DNA of 64,000 nt from DCFW01 sp963790715 (GCA_963790715.1 CAWBPN010000002.1:1-64000); one strand, 5' to 3'; shown: positions 54,215 through 62,916, counted from the stretch's first letter. The notes: generated by a model from the letters alone, not told the origin. Numbers and translations: made by a program.

Positions 54215-54664
54215 TTATTTTATAATTTGTGCCGCATGATCTTTTACTTTAATTTCTTTTGGCGTTATAATTTTACTTATAATTCCGTTTTCGTCAATAA
54301 TAAATGTCGTACGCAAAGTTCCCATATATGATCGCCCGTACATTTTCTTTTCACCCCAAACTCCGAATTGCTCAACTAATTTTTTATCGGTATCGGCAAT
54401 TAAAGGGAATGGTAGTTCATATTTGGTAATAAATTTATTATGTGAATTAGCATCGTCTACACTTACACCTATAACGGCATAACCTTGTTTGCGCAATTCA
54501 CTATAGTTATCACGTAAGTTGCAGGCCTCTGCAGTGCAACCTGTGGTATTATCTTTCGGATAGAAATAAAGAACTATTTTTTGTCCTTTATAGTCACTTG
54601 TTTTGATTTCTTTTCCATTAGCATCAAAACCCAATACTTCCGGTACTTTGTCTCCAACTTTCAT
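54215..54664 (-). CDS. bcp: Peroxiredoxin Bcp (thioredoxin-dependent thiol peroxidase)
   Basis: A 149-residue peroxiredoxin. The peroxidatic Cys is in FYPKDNTTGCTAEACNLRDNY (about residue 40), followed five residues on by the resolving Cys in the BCP spacing. PFPLIADTDKKLVEQFGVWGEKKMYGR and TFIIDENG complete the fold. It probably shares a transcript with copA; a TATATTTG box at 54694-54687 could be the promoter. Confidence 0.93.
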   Translation of the reverse strand: MKVGDKVPEVLGFDANGKEIKTSDYKGQKIVLYFYPKDNTTGCTAEACNLRDNYSELRKQGYAVIGVSVDDANSHNKFITKYELPFPLIADTDKKLVEQFGVWGEKKMYGRSYMGTLRTTFIIDENGIISKIITPKEIKVKDHAAQIIK

Positions 54665-54738
54665 AACTTTCTTGTTTTTAGTTATGCAAATATAAGTATA
54701 ATAATTAAGATACTGTCTAAATTAATAAGATTTGTAGA

Positions 54739-54885
54739 TTACAAAAAATCGAAGCTGACAACTATATGAATTTCCATTCCGTCTTTTGTAAAATCATCAC
54801 GTTGATTTAAATTAAAAGACCACATACTTGCTTCATAATGAGGCAAATATAATGGTCCATGTTCATAATGCAAGATAGTTTTCAC
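54739..54885 (-). CDS. Possible 48-residue protein or gene remnant
   Basis: From GTG at 54885 to TAA at 54739 the frame reads VKTILHYEHGPLYLPHYEAS, then MWSFNLNQRDDFTKDGMEI and HIVVSFDFL. The amino-acid mix is protein-like rather than random (aromatic-rich, no repeats). No family recognised. The start lies inside the loop of the LRR gene's terminator hairpin, so it may be the C-terminal scrap of a lost gene. Confidence 0.35.
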   Translation of the reverse strand: MKTILHYEHGPLYLPHYEASMWSFNLNQRDDFTKDGMEIHIVVSFDFL

Positions 54886-54903
54886 TTAAATGAAAACTAT
54901 CTT
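54872..54903 (-). terminator. Hairpin after the LRR gene
   Basis: A 13-base perfect stem (54872-54884 with 54891-54903), six-base loop, 20 bases after the LRR stop. No T run follows on the minus strand, so termination is less sure. Confidence 0.55.
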
Positions 54904-54922
54904 ATTAATATGCTTTGATGCT

Positions 54923-55501
54923 TTAAATTTCTTCGAGTATAGTTGCAAAACTATTCCATTGGTCTGCTTTGCAGTAAGCTTCTTTGCTGCCTTGCGGCAC
55001 AAATAGTTTACAGATCGAAGTTGGAATATTCAAAAATACATCCGAAATCAAATATACTTTCTTGGGATTTTCGATGTGCGAACGCAGTGAAGTAAGTCCT
55101 GAACAACCTTCAAATGCATACCAACCGATGTTGGTTATTGAATGTGGTATTGTTAGGGTGTTAAGAGAAGAGCAACCGCTGAAGGCTTCATTACCTATTG
55201 TCGCAACAGAATTCGGAATACTAACCGATTTTAGTTTTGAACAACCGTTGAATGCATAATCACCAATGTTTATCACTGAATTGGGGATTATGATAGATGT
55301 CAAATTACGGCTATCTTGGAAAGCCTCGATTCCGATGTTAGCCACAGTAAAGTTTTTACCTTTATAATTGATGTTTGATGGAATATTGATGTCACCTTTA
55401 TATTTTCCCTGAACAACCTCAACAAAATTCTCATCATTTAGTTTTCTAAAACAAATACCATCAACTGAAAAAGAATGTAAGTTTTTAATAAAGTCAAACA
55501 T
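54923..55501 (-). CDS. BspA-type leucine-rich repeat protein without signal peptide
   Basis: A 192-residue protein built of LRR_5 (Treponema pallidum/BspA type) repeats: IGIEAFQDSRNLTSIIIPNSVINIGDYAFNGCSKLKSVSIPNSVATIGNEAFSGCSSLNTLTIPHSITNIGWYAFEGCSGLTSLRS. BspA repeats mediate protein binding on the surface in other Bacteroidetes. No signal peptide is seen from ATG 55501, and a TACCTTTG box at 55542-55535 shows the longer frame (to 55567) is not translated. It ends with a short non-repeat tail. It is either cytoplasmic or lost its export signal. Confidence 0.8.
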   Translation of the reverse strand: MFDFIKNLHSFSVDGICFRKLNDENFVEVVQGKYKGDINIPSNINYKGKNFTVANIGIEAFQDSRNLTSIIIPNSVINIGDYAFNGCSKLKSVSIPNSVATIGNEAFSGCSSLNTLTIPHSITNIGWYAFEGCSGLTSLRSHIENPKKVYLISDVFLNIPTSICKLFVPQGSKEAYCKADQWNSFATILEEI

Positions 55502-55656
55502 TAAATATTGATATTTTAGATTTTTATTCTGCGACAAAGGTAATATTATTTTTATAAAACAATACAACTATAGTTGAAATGATAACTATTTTTTTAGCAA
55601 AATTAATTTATTCACTATGAAACTAAAATTTTCTTTAGTCTTGTTTTGTCCTAACT

Positions 55657-56796
55657 TTATATTGCATGTGAACGATCACGAAGCAGATATTTCAGACATG
55701 CCGGTATGAAACTGTCTGTGCTACACCTATTAATATGGGTATTATAGAAATAACGGACAAAACGTCCGTGTCTGGGAAGATGTTTGTAAAAGAAATTCAT
55801 GAAACGCCGTGATGCAAACAGTTTTTGATATTTGTTGCTGTTTTTCATTACCTTTACTATAGGCTTACAGTTATTGCGGTATGTGATACAAGGATCTCCG
55901 GATAATATGGATTCTCCTGCAAGGCTACCTGTCTTTAATGCATAATATATGCCTTCACCAGTTAACGGCTCAACAAATCCGCCTGCATCGCCGACGAATA
56001 ATACTGAATTGCCATAAGTGGGATCTGTCAGATAGTTACCGAATGGCAACATTGCACCCTTGGTTTGATATTTATCAGGGTTTAAGCCTAACTGCTTCAA
56101 AAAACTGGAAAAAGTATTCAATAAGTTAAATTCTTTCCCGGGAAGTTTTACCATGCCGATGCTGATTTGCGCACCTTTTGAAAACACCCATGCATAGCTG
56201 TCTGGCACGATGTTGAAATACGCCTTGATGCCATGTATGTCAAGATCTTCTCTATCGATATTTATTTCGGCGCATAAAGCATTCTCGCTCTTTTGGTGGT
56301 GGCTGTATTTACCGACTATGCTGTTGGCTCCGTCGGCAGCAACCAGATATTTATATCTTATTATTTGTTCATTAAGTAGTGTTACTTCTTTTGTCTCAAA
56401 ATTGATGTCCTTAACAGCTTCACCTTCGAAAGTAGTACCGCCAAGCTTCTTATAGAAGTCCAATAGATAATTATCGAATTGCATGCGATTTACCAGTCGC
56501 ATTCCAGGCGTCAGTTCCACATCAATCAGCAATTCCTCCTTATTATATAGTTTGAAATGGTCTTCTTCGGCAAAAGTAATGTCTTTCAGTATATATTCTT
56601 TATTCGTAGGAGACAATAGGTCAAAAATTACCTGTTGCGTTTTTGTGGTAAGCAAACCCGCACATAATTTGTTACGTGGAAACTTCTTACGATCGATTAT
56701 ACAACACGATGTCTTTTTCTTTTGCAAAGTAATTCCGCAAGCACTGCCCGAAGGACCACCACCGATGATAACCGTATCGAAATAATTTGAATTCAT
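55657..56796 (-). CDS. Geranylgeranyl reductase-family FAD oxidoreductase
   Basis: A 379-residue flavoprotein with TVIIGGGPSGSACGITLQKK for FAD binding, IDRKKFPRNKLCAGLLTTKT (the family's K-x-CGG-like region), YLVAADGANSIVG, and VLFVGDAGGFVEPLTGEGIYYALKTG. Such enzymes reduce isoprenoid double bonds, or act on menaquinone-type substrates. The bacterial substrate is unknown. The C-terminal region (HLPRHGRFVRYFY) is basic. A TACTTTTG box at 56828-56821 is the probable promoter. Confidence 0.85.
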   Translation of the reverse strand: MNSNYFDTVIIGGGPSGSACGITLQKKKTSCCIIDRKKFPRNKLCAGLLTTKTQQVIFDLLSPTNKEYILKDITFAEEDHFKLYNKEELLIDVELTPGMRLVNRMQFDNYLLDFYKKLGGTTFEGEAVKDINFETKEVTLLNEQIIRYKYLVAADGANSIVGKYSHHQKSENALCAEINIDREDLDIHGIKAYFNIVPDSYAWVFSKGAQISIGMVKLPGKEFNLLNTFSSFLKQLGLNPDKYQTKGAMLPFGNYLTDPTYGNSVLFVGDAGGFVEPLTGEGIYYALKTGSLAGESILSGDPCITYRNNCKPIVKVMKNSNKYQKLFASRRFMNFFYKHLPRHGRFVRYFYNTHINRCSTDSFIPACLKYLLRDRSHAI

Positions 56797-57168
56797 AATT
56801 ACAGTCTTTAGTCAACGGTGCAAAAGTAGAAAAAATCAATGATAAATGGAAATACCGTTTGTCATTAATCTATTATCCCACCACCTGTTTAGAGTATATA
56901 TATTATAAAAAACATACTCCTTTACGCTCATATTATTTTATTTGTAACTAACTATACAGTATTCATGATGCCTGTTATTACAGCTGTGATAAATAATAAA
57001 CATGCTGGAGAAATACTGTAAACACGCCGGTGAATGACGCAATTCTCTGTTTATAGATGAGGTAAACTTAATGCTTTTAAAATTTTTAGTTATTATGTGC
57101 TTAATGCATTATTATATTTGTCGGCATATTGTATTTTTTGTACTTTTGGTGAAAATAAAAACTTATCT
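56797..57168. other. Divergent intergenic region
   Basis: This 370-base region holds the -7 box of the flavoprotein gene at its left end (TACTTTTG, minus, 56828-56821) and the mntH promoter at its right end. I see no further gene, repeat or fold in the AT-rich middle. Confidence 0.7.
57117..57148 (+). promoter_or_regulatory. Promoter of mntH
   Basis: TTTG (57117-57120) and TACTTTTG (57141-57148) are 20 bases apart, 20 bases before the ATG. Confidence 0.8.
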
Positions 57169-58428
57169 ATGTGGAATCTTATAAGAGAACTTAGGAGAAA
57201 AGACCATCCGCGCCATTTAGGTGGATTGGAAATACTGAAATATATCGGACCGGGACTGTTGGTAACCGTTGGTTTTATTGACCCGGGTAATTGGGCAACC
57301 AATCTTGCGGCAGGTTCGGAATACGGCTATGTGTTGCTGTGGGTAATAACTTTGTCCACAATTATGTTGATAGCCTTGCAACATAATGTAGCCCATTTGG
57401 GAATTGTCACCGGTTTATGCTTGAGTGAAGCCGCAACGGTGTATACGCCGAAATGGGTGCATCGACCTATATTGGCCACTGCCGTATGTGCAAGTATATC
57501 CACCTCGTTGGCTGAAATATTAGGTAGTGCCGTCGCTTTGCAGATGCTGTTCGGCATCCCTATCGTGTGGGGTTCCATTCTTACAACCGTATTTGTAATT
57601 ATCATGCTGTTTACCAATTCGTACAAACGAATTGAGCGTTTCATTATAAGTTTCGTATCTATAATAGGTCTGTCTTTTATTTATGAATTATTTTTAGTGA
57701 ATATAGATTGGCCTGCGGCTGTGAGCGCATGGGTTGTGCCTTCTATCCCGAAAGGTAGCCTTATGGTGGTTATGAGTGTTATAGGTGCGGTGGTGATGCC
57801 TCATAATTTGTTTCTCCATTCTGAGATTATACAGAGCCGTGAATACCATAAACGTGACGAGGCCACTATTCGCAAGGCTCTGGATTATGAATTCTTTGAT
57901 ACTCTGTTTTCGATGATTGTCGGGTGGGCTATCAATAGTGCAATGATTATATTGGCTGCTACCACATTCTTTCGTTTCGGAAAACCTATTGAGGAATTGC
58001 AACAGGCGCAAACCATGTTGCAACCTTTGCTGGGAAATAACGCAGCTGTTATATTTGCTGTGGCTTTGTTGTTTGCCGGTATTTCATCAACCGTTACCAG
58101 CGGTATGGCGGCAGGTTCAATATTTGCCGGAATATTCAGCGAGTCATATAATATAAGGGATTTGCATTCGCGTGTCGGTGTGATGCTGTCGTTGTGCGTT
58201 GCGTTATTGATAATCTTTTTTATTAAAGACCCTTTTAAGGGATTAATAGTCTCGCAAATGGTGCTGAGTATACAGTTGCCGTTTACCGTATTCTTGCAAG
58301 TTTGGCTAACGTCGTCGCATAAAGTTATGGGCAAGTACGCCAACAAGCGTTGGAACAGCGCATTCCTTTATGCAATGGCCGTCTTTGTTACGTTGCTTAA
58401 TATATGGCTTTTGATAGAATCTTTTTAA
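57169..58428 (+). CDS. mntH: Nramp-family divalent metal transporter
   Basis: A proton-coupled Mn2+/Fe2+ importer of 419 residues with eleven helices. The metal site of helix 1 is GFIDPGNWATNLAAGSEYGY (DPGN motif) and of helix 6 VVMPHNLFLHSEI (the MPH motif). The frame is open from 57097 but the promoter lies at 57117-57148, so the ATG at 57169 (MWNLIRELRRKDHPRHLGG) is used. Its stop overlaps the stop of the convergent hemerythrin-LuxR gene. Confidence 0.93.
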   Translation: MWNLIRELRRKDHPRHLGGLEILKYIGPGLLVTVGFIDPGNWATNLAAGSEYGYVLLWVITLSTIMLIALQHNVAHLGIVTGLCLSEAATVYTPKWVHRPILATAVCASISTSLAEILGSAVALQMLFGIPIVWGSILTTVFVIIMLFTNSYKRIERFIISFVSIIGLSFIYELFLVNIDWPAAVSAWVVPSIPKGSLMVVMSVIGAVVMPHNLFLHSEIIQSREYHKRDEATIRKALDYEFFDTLFSMIVGWAINSAMIILAATTFFRFGKPIEELQQAQTMLQPLLGNNAAVIFAVALLFAGISSTVTSGMAAGSIFAGIFSESYNIRDLHSRVGVMLSLCVALLIIFFIKDPFKGLIVSQMVLSIQLPFTVFLQVWLTSSHKVMGKYANKRWNSAFLYAMAVFVTLLNIWLLIESF

Positions 58429-59369
58429 TTGCCTTTCACTTCGTTTATGTCAATCAACTTGTTCACAATGGCATAAATTGTCAACCCGGCCGATGAGTGA
58501 ATGTTGAGCTTGCGTGCAATATTGCGGCGATGTGTGGTGACCGTGTTTAATGAGATGAACAGGTTGTCGGCAATTTCTTTATTTGTCAGCCCTTTTACCA
58601 CACCTATTATAATGTCTTTTTCGCGGTCGCTTAATATATCGGTGTAGTCTTCGTCGCTATCATCGGTTGTGGTTTCCTCATCCATCTTCTTTTCTTCAAG
58701 CAGGTGCACGGCAGGTAGAAAGAGTGATTCTTCCATACGGTAATGAGTATAAAGGTCTTCTTCGCAGATGAAGATGTCAAAAAGTACGGTATTTAGCAGG
58801 TTACCGTTGTTTGTAGGAGTGTAGTATTTTATAATAATGTTTTTGAGTTCGCTAAGTTTTTGTTCGATAGGTTCCTGATGAAGCATCGTCATTTCCAAGG
58901 CAATCTGTTCGTTAACGTGTCCTTCAAGAAGTTCGTCAATATACGGGAATACTTTGGTATTTTCCGATTCAAGATGCTTTCGCACTTCGCTTACATACTC
59001 GTCATAGAACTTTAATATAAGGAATGCCACTTCATTGTGTCCAGAGCAATCTATGGCTTCAATGAGCTTACGACGAATATTCGGTAACATAAAATCAAGA
59101 TAATAAGAATGTGACAGGCGCAGATAATTCGTAAGCGACCTCACCGATACCTTTTCTATCCAATCATTTGCTACCTTATCGCCATATTTGGTGAAATTTG
59201 CTACTGCCAGAAAAGTATTAAAATTTACTTTTTGTTTCTCGCATACTTCTTTTACTGTTTTTTCCCCGAAACCTACAGCAAGTCCGAACCTGCTCATTAC
59301 CTGCAATAAACGGTAGTCATCGCTAATTAAATCACTTATCTTATCCGCCTCTTTGTACATCTCTGCCAT
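58425..59369 (-). CDS. RIC/hemerythrin-like domain fused to a LuxR-type DNA-binding domain
   Basis: A 314-residue regulator. Residues 10-60 resemble the ScdA/DUF542 lead domain (LQVMSRFGLAVGFGEKTVKEVCEKQKVNFNTFLAVANF) and 75-235 a hemerythrin (HHE) domain with candidate diiron ligands in LSHSYYLDFML, CSGHNEVAF, MLHQEPIE and YTHYRMEESLF. From about 245 it is a GerE/LuxR helix-turn-helix (LSDREKDIIIGVVKGLTNKEIADNLFISLNTVTTHRRNIARKLNIH). The enzyme family YtfE/RIC repairs iron-sulfur clusters; here the diiron centre probably senses NO, O2 or iron. A TACCTTTG box lies at 59397-59390. Confidence 0.85.
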   Translation of the reverse strand: MAEMYKEADKISDLISDDYRLLQVMSRFGLAVGFGEKTVKEVCEKQKVNFNTFLAVANFTKYGDKVANDWIEKVSVRSLTNYLRLSHSYYLDFMLPNIRRKLIEAIDCSGHNEVAFLILKFYDEYVSEVRKHLESENTKVFPYIDELLEGHVNEQIALEMTMLHQEPIEQKLSELKNIIIKYYTPTNNGNLLNTVLFDIFICEEDLYTHYRMEESLFLPAVHLLEEKKMDEETTTDDSDEDYTDILSDREKDIIIGVVKGLTNKEIADNLFISLNTVTTHRRNIARKLNIHSSAGLTIYAIVNKLIDINEVKGN

Positions 59370-59464
59370 CTTATATTGTAATTATATTGCAAAGGTAGTA
59401 AAAATATATCTATATGTCCTATCCTCAGATGTGAGTATTCTTTTTAAAGCTTAGGTCTTTGTGT

Positions 59465-59503
59465 TTGCAACAAAGTTGCAGGTTTTTTGTCGTATTTTTG
59501 CAA
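59465..59503 (+). promoter_or_regulatory. Promoter and putative operator of the Zn/Cd ATPase operon
   Basis: A -7 box TATTTTTG lies at 59492-59499. Just upstream is a perfect dyad, TGCAAC-AAA-GTTGCA (59465-59479), and a third TGCAAC half-site at 59498-59503 covers the transcription start. A repressor bound here would block the polymerase; the Fur-family protein encoded downstream is the natural candidate. Confidence 0.6.
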
Positions 59504-59526
59504 CGAACAAACAAGGAAGATATATT

Positions 59527-61443
59527 ATGAAACAATGTGAGTGTTGTGCAGATAAATGCGAAGAAGAGGAAGAGCAACGGTATTGGCCGTTGATACTCTC
59601 GTCCATAATAATGTTTGCAGGAATTGTCTTGCAGAATTCTTCGGTAGAATGGTTCGCAAGTATTAGTATCTTTTGGTATGTGGCAGCATATCTTCCTGTC
59701 GGCTTGCCTGTTGTGCTCGAAGCCGTAAAGAGAATAAAAGAACATGAAATATTCAGTGAGTTCACTCTAATGACGATTGCAACAATAGGAGCATTTTGTA
59801 TAGGAGAATATCCCGAGGGTGTTGCCGTAATGCTTTTCTATGCTGTTGGAGAAACTTTGCAGGACAGAGCTGTGGATAAAGCCAAACGTAATATAAGTAA
59901 AATGCTTGATACTCGTCCTGAAACAGTGACAATTCTTCGCGCGGGCAACAATATGGTTGTGTCTCCGAAAGACGTTACCATAGGCGATGTTATGGCGGTT
60001 AAGCCTGGAGAAAGAATATCGCTTGACGGTATATTGCAAAGCGATGAGGCTTTTTTCGATACTTCATCTTTGACGGGTGAATCCGTACCGCGTGCCGTAC
60101 ATAGAGGAGAAAAGGTGTATGCCGGTACTTTAGCTACCGATAAACCTGTGACAATTGAAGTGACGGCTCTTTATGAAAAGAGCATGTTGGCACGCATTCT
60201 TGAACTTGTTGAAGATGCTTCGGAACGTAAGGCTCCTACAGAACTGTTTATTCGCAAATTTGCAAAGATATATACTCCTGTAGTTATTTCTCTTGCGGCG
60301 TTGGTTGTGCTTACACCTTATATATATAGTTTGATAAATCCAGCTTTTACATTTGAGTTTAGCAAATGGTTATATCGCGCACTCACATTTTTGGTAGTTT
60401 CATGTCCTTGTGCTTTGGTGGTCAGCATTCCGTTGGGATACTTCATAGCAATAGGTGCGGCTTCGAAACATGGTATATTGTTTAAAGGTTCCAATTATTT
60501 GGATGCAATACTGCATATCAACACAGTTGTTTTTGATAAAACCGGAACGTTGACGCGCGGCGTTTTCAATGTTCAATCCATAAATGCTGTAGGTTATAGC
60601 GAAGAACAACTGCTTCAATGGACTGCCTCCTTAGAGAACCAGAGTACGCATCCGATAGCTAAAGCGATAGTGCGAATGGCAGGGCAGAAAAACATCTCGT
60701 TGCAATCGGTAAATGATGTAACGGATATTGCGGGTTATGGCCTAAAAGGGCGCATCGGAGAGCATGGAGTTGCAGCAGGTAATACCAGATTGTTGCAAAA
60801 GATGGGAGTTGATTATCCTTCATCGCTTGCCGGCATGTCGGGTACATTAGTCGCATGTGTTGTTGACGGCAAGTACGCCGGTTGCCTGTTGTTGGCTGAT
60901 GAACTTAAAGGTGACGCGATACAGGCAGTTAATGATTTGAAATCGTTGGATATACAAGGTATACATATTTTGTCAGGTGACAAACAAAATATAGTCACCG
61001 ATTTTGCCGATCGCCTGGGCATAAAAGTTGCAGTAGGAGACCTGTTGCCGGAAGGTAAAGTAAAATATATGCAGGAATTGCAACAAAAGAGCAATAATCG
61101 AACTATCTTTGTGGGTGACGGCATGAATGATGCTCCAGTGCTTGCAATAAGTAATATAGGTGTTGCCATGGGCGGACTTGGAAGTGACGTGGCCATTGAA
61201 ACGGCTGATGTGGTTATACAGGATGATAAACCTTCGAAAGTGGCTATGGCAATAAAGATAGGACGGAGAACGCGCCATATAATAAATGAAAATATATATG
61301 GCATAATTGGGGTGAAAGTCTTGGTGATGCTATTGGGGGTGTTGGGAATTGCCACATTGTGGGAAGCTGTGTTTGCCGATGTCGGCGTAGCGCTGATAGC
61401 CATAGCAAATGCAATGAGGATAAATAAATTGTCGCAAAAGTAG
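59527..61443 (+). CDS. Zn2+/Cd2+/Pb2+-type P1B ATPase
   Basis: A heavy-metal exporting ATPase of 638 residues. The N terminus is short and Cys/Glu-rich (MKQCECCADKCEEEEEQ) in place of a full metal-binding domain. CPC motif in VSCPCALVVSIP (about 293), phosphorylated Asp in FDKTGTLTRG (about 338), STHPIAKAI and VGDGMNDAPVLA follow. The last helices hold FADVGVALIAIANAMR, where the Asp of the P1B-2 (Zn/Cd) group sits. Start at ATG 59527 because of the AAGGAAG site just ahead. The gene precedes a Fur-family regulator by six bases. Confidence 0.93.
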   Translation: MKQCECCADKCEEEEEQRYWPLILSSIIMFAGIVLQNSSVEWFASISIFWYVAAYLPVGLPVVLEAVKRIKEHEIFSEFTLMTIATIGAFCIGEYPEGVAVMLFYAVGETLQDRAVDKAKRNISKMLDTRPETVTILRAGNNMVVSPKDVTIGDVMAVKPGERISLDGILQSDEAFFDTSSLTGESVPRAVHRGEKVYAGTLATDKPVTIEVTALYEKSMLARILELVEDASERKAPTELFIRKFAKIYTPVVISLAALVVLTPYIYSLINPAFTFEFSKWLYRALTFLVVSCPCALVVSIPLGYFIAIGAASKHGILFKGSNYLDAILHINTVVFDKTGTLTRGVFNVQSINAVGYSEEQLLQWTASLENQSTHPIAKAIVRMAGQKNISLQSVNDVTDIAGYGLKGRIGEHGVAAGNTRLLQKMGVDYPSSLAGMSGTLVACVVDGKYAGCLLLADELKGDAIQAVNDLKSLDIQGIHILSGDKQNIVTDFADRLGIKVAVGDLLPEGKVKYMQELQQKSNNRTIFVGDGMNDAPVLAISNIGVAMGGLGSDVAIETADVVIQDDKPSKVAMAIKIGRRTRHIINENIYGIIGVKVLVMLLGVLGIATLWEAVFADVGVALIAIANAMRINKLSQK

Positions 61444-61449
61444 AAGATT

Positions 61450-61893
61450 ATGTATGATAAGGAGTGCTTGGATAAATTTTCGTTACGCCAAATTAAGCCG
61501 ACTTCGATACGTTTGTTGGTGCTGAAGGCAATGATGGAAGCCGGCCGGGCTGTGTCGTTGCTTGATTTGGAGAACCTGTTGGATAATACGGTGGATAAAT
61601 CTTCAATATCAAGAGCTATAAATTTGTTTCTTTCTCATCATCTGATACATTGTATTGATGACGGTAGCGGTTCGTTGAAATACGGAGTGTGCGACAATAA
61701 GTGTACATGTTCAGTTGCCGACCAACATACACATTTTTATTGTGAGGAGTGTCACCGGACGTTTTGCTTCAAAGGCGAACCAGTTCCTGTTGTTGAAATA
61801 CCACAAGGATTCGTTCTTACAGGAGTAAATTATGTGATGAAAGGATTGTGTGCCGAATGCGCTTCGAGGAAAAAAATGCATACGCAAGAATAA
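61450..61893 (+). CDS. Fur-family metalloregulator (Zur-like)
   Basis: A 147-residue DNA-binding regulator. Residues 15-80 form the winged helix (IKPTSIRLLVLKAMMEAGRAVSLLDLENLL, VDKSSISRAINLFLSHHLIHC). The dimerisation domain has HTHFYCEECHRTFCF and GLCAECASRKK; the two CxxC pairs bind structural zinc, and HTHFYC holds sensing-site histidines. The place six bases behind a Zn/Cd exporter gene argues for zinc (Zur) rather than iron. It may bind the TGCAAC dyad upstream of the operon. Confidence 0.88.
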   Translation: MYDKECLDKFSLRQIKPTSIRLLVLKAMMEAGRAVSLLDLENLLDNTVDKSSISRAINLFLSHHLIHCIDDGSGSLKYGVCDNKCTCSVADQHTHFYCEECHRTFCFKGEPVPVVEIPQGFVLTGVNYVMKGLCAECASRKKMHTQE

Positions 61894-62025
61894 CACTAAT
61901 GCATTTTTGTTGCGTTTTTGGGGCTTTTTGCCGGCTTTTTGGGATAAAATCTGAAAAATATTTACAAATTATCATTAATTAACGCATTTTTTCCAAAAAG
62001 ATATACCTGTAATAAATAAAACACT

Positions 62026-62033
62026 TATCTTTG
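62026..62033 (+). promoter_or_regulatory. -7 box of a probable small RNA
   Basis: TATCTTTG at 62026-62033. The -33 region has no clear TTTG, as in several other promoters here. Confidence 0.55.
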
Positions 62034-62039
62034 CAATGT

Positions 62040-62167
62040 AAAACCTACATTTGGTTATGCTAAAAAAACAGACAGAATAAAAAATAATTTTTCGTTTAGT
62101 TGTATTTGTATTTATAGTTTGACTGCTGCCCTTACGTCGCGAGACGAAAAGGCAGTTTTATTTTTTT
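62040..62167 (+). ncRNA. Candidate small RNA upstream of rlpA
   Basis: From the TATCTTTG box an RNA of about 130 bases would run to a hairpin at 62122-62156, followed by TTTTATTTTTTT. The hairpin has an inner CGTC/GACG stem with a GCGA tetraloop and an outer ACTGC/GCAGT stem. There is no open frame of more than seven codons. Because rlpA has its own complete promoter downstream (62179-62210), this unit is separate from it. Family not recognised. Confidence 0.6.
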
Positions 62168-62178
62168 AGCACTTATTA

Positions 62179-62210
62179 TTTGGTGTAACCAATTGTAATC
62201 CATATATTTG
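62179..62210 (+). promoter_or_regulatory. Promoter of rlpA
   Basis: TTTG (62179-62182) and TATATTTG (62203-62210) are 20 bases apart, 33 bases before the rlpA ATG. Confidence 0.8.
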
Positions 62211-62243
62211 TATTCTATTAATCAATAGTAAGACATAAATAGG

Positions 62244-62747
62244 ATGAAAAAAGTAGTATTTATCTTTATTTTGTCGGTGCTATTCTCGAGTTTCAAATCT
62301 TTTGCGCAAAACTTCAGCCAGGTGGGCGAAGCAACATATTATGCGCAGTATCTTTCGGGGAGACGTACCGCAAACGGAGATAGGTATCATCAAGACAGCT
62401 TGACGTGTGCGCATCGCACATTACCGTTTGGCACCCTGTTAAAAGTCCGGAATTTATCTAATGATAAAGAGGTAGTGGTCGAAGTAACCGACCGCGGTCC
62501 TTTCTCTGGCAAAGACAGAATAGTCGACTTATCCTACCGTGCAGCAAGCATGTTAGGCATTTTGGGCAGCGGAACTGCCCAAGTCGAAATTAGAGTCTGT
62601 GATGATATTTACTATCTCTCACGCCCGCAGGGCGACCCGGGCAAGTTCCTCAATTTGGAAACTGCTCTCAATCAAACAAATTATCCTGCTTTGAACAAAA
62701 GCAAGGACGTAGTTCAGAAATTGCCTGATGATGCAGGTCTTGAATAG
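62244..62747 (+). CDS. rlpA: RlpA-like septal lytic transglycosylase
   Basis: A 167-residue secreted protein with a signal peptide (to about SFAQN) and a double-psi beta-barrel domain: GEATYYAQYLSGRRTANGDRYHQDSLTCAHRTLPFGTLLKVRNLSN, VTDRGPFSGKDRIVDLSYRAASML. The catalytic Asp in VTDRGPF is kept, so it can cut bare glycan strands. No C-terminal SPOR domain is present, unlike E. coli RlpA; a SPOR lipoprotein is encoded at 46.9 kb. Confidence 0.9.
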   Translation: MKKVVFIFILSVLFSSFKSFAQNFSQVGEATYYAQYLSGRRTANGDRYHQDSLTCAHRTLPFGTLLKVRNLSNDKEVVVEVTDRGPFSGKDRIVDLSYRAASMLGILGSGTAQVEIRVCDDIYYLSRPQGDPGKFLNLETALNQTNYPALNKSKDVVQKLPDDAGLE

Positions 62748-62773
62748 TTTGATTCAAATGTATTTTAATCTAT

Positions 62774-62825
62774 AAGAAGGATGGGACTAGTGTCAATAAA
62801 TATGACGCAGTCCCTTCTTTTTTCT
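62774..62825 (+). terminator. Intrinsic terminator after rlpA
   Basis: AAGAA and GGGACT (62774-62789) pair with AGTCCC and TTCTT (62809-62819), with a short bulge, then a T run to 62825. Confidence 0.7.
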
Positions 62826-62916
62826 ACTTATCACTTAATCTATACTAATTACGTACATATTATTATTTTTTTGAGCTATCTTTGTACTTCGTAAGAATGA
62901 TAATTGGCAAAGGTAT

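Noticed and set aside
52009..54664. Cys-rich metal resistance island carried by transfer
   Set aside because: copA and bcp have base composition like their neighbours, and no mobile-element genes flank them.
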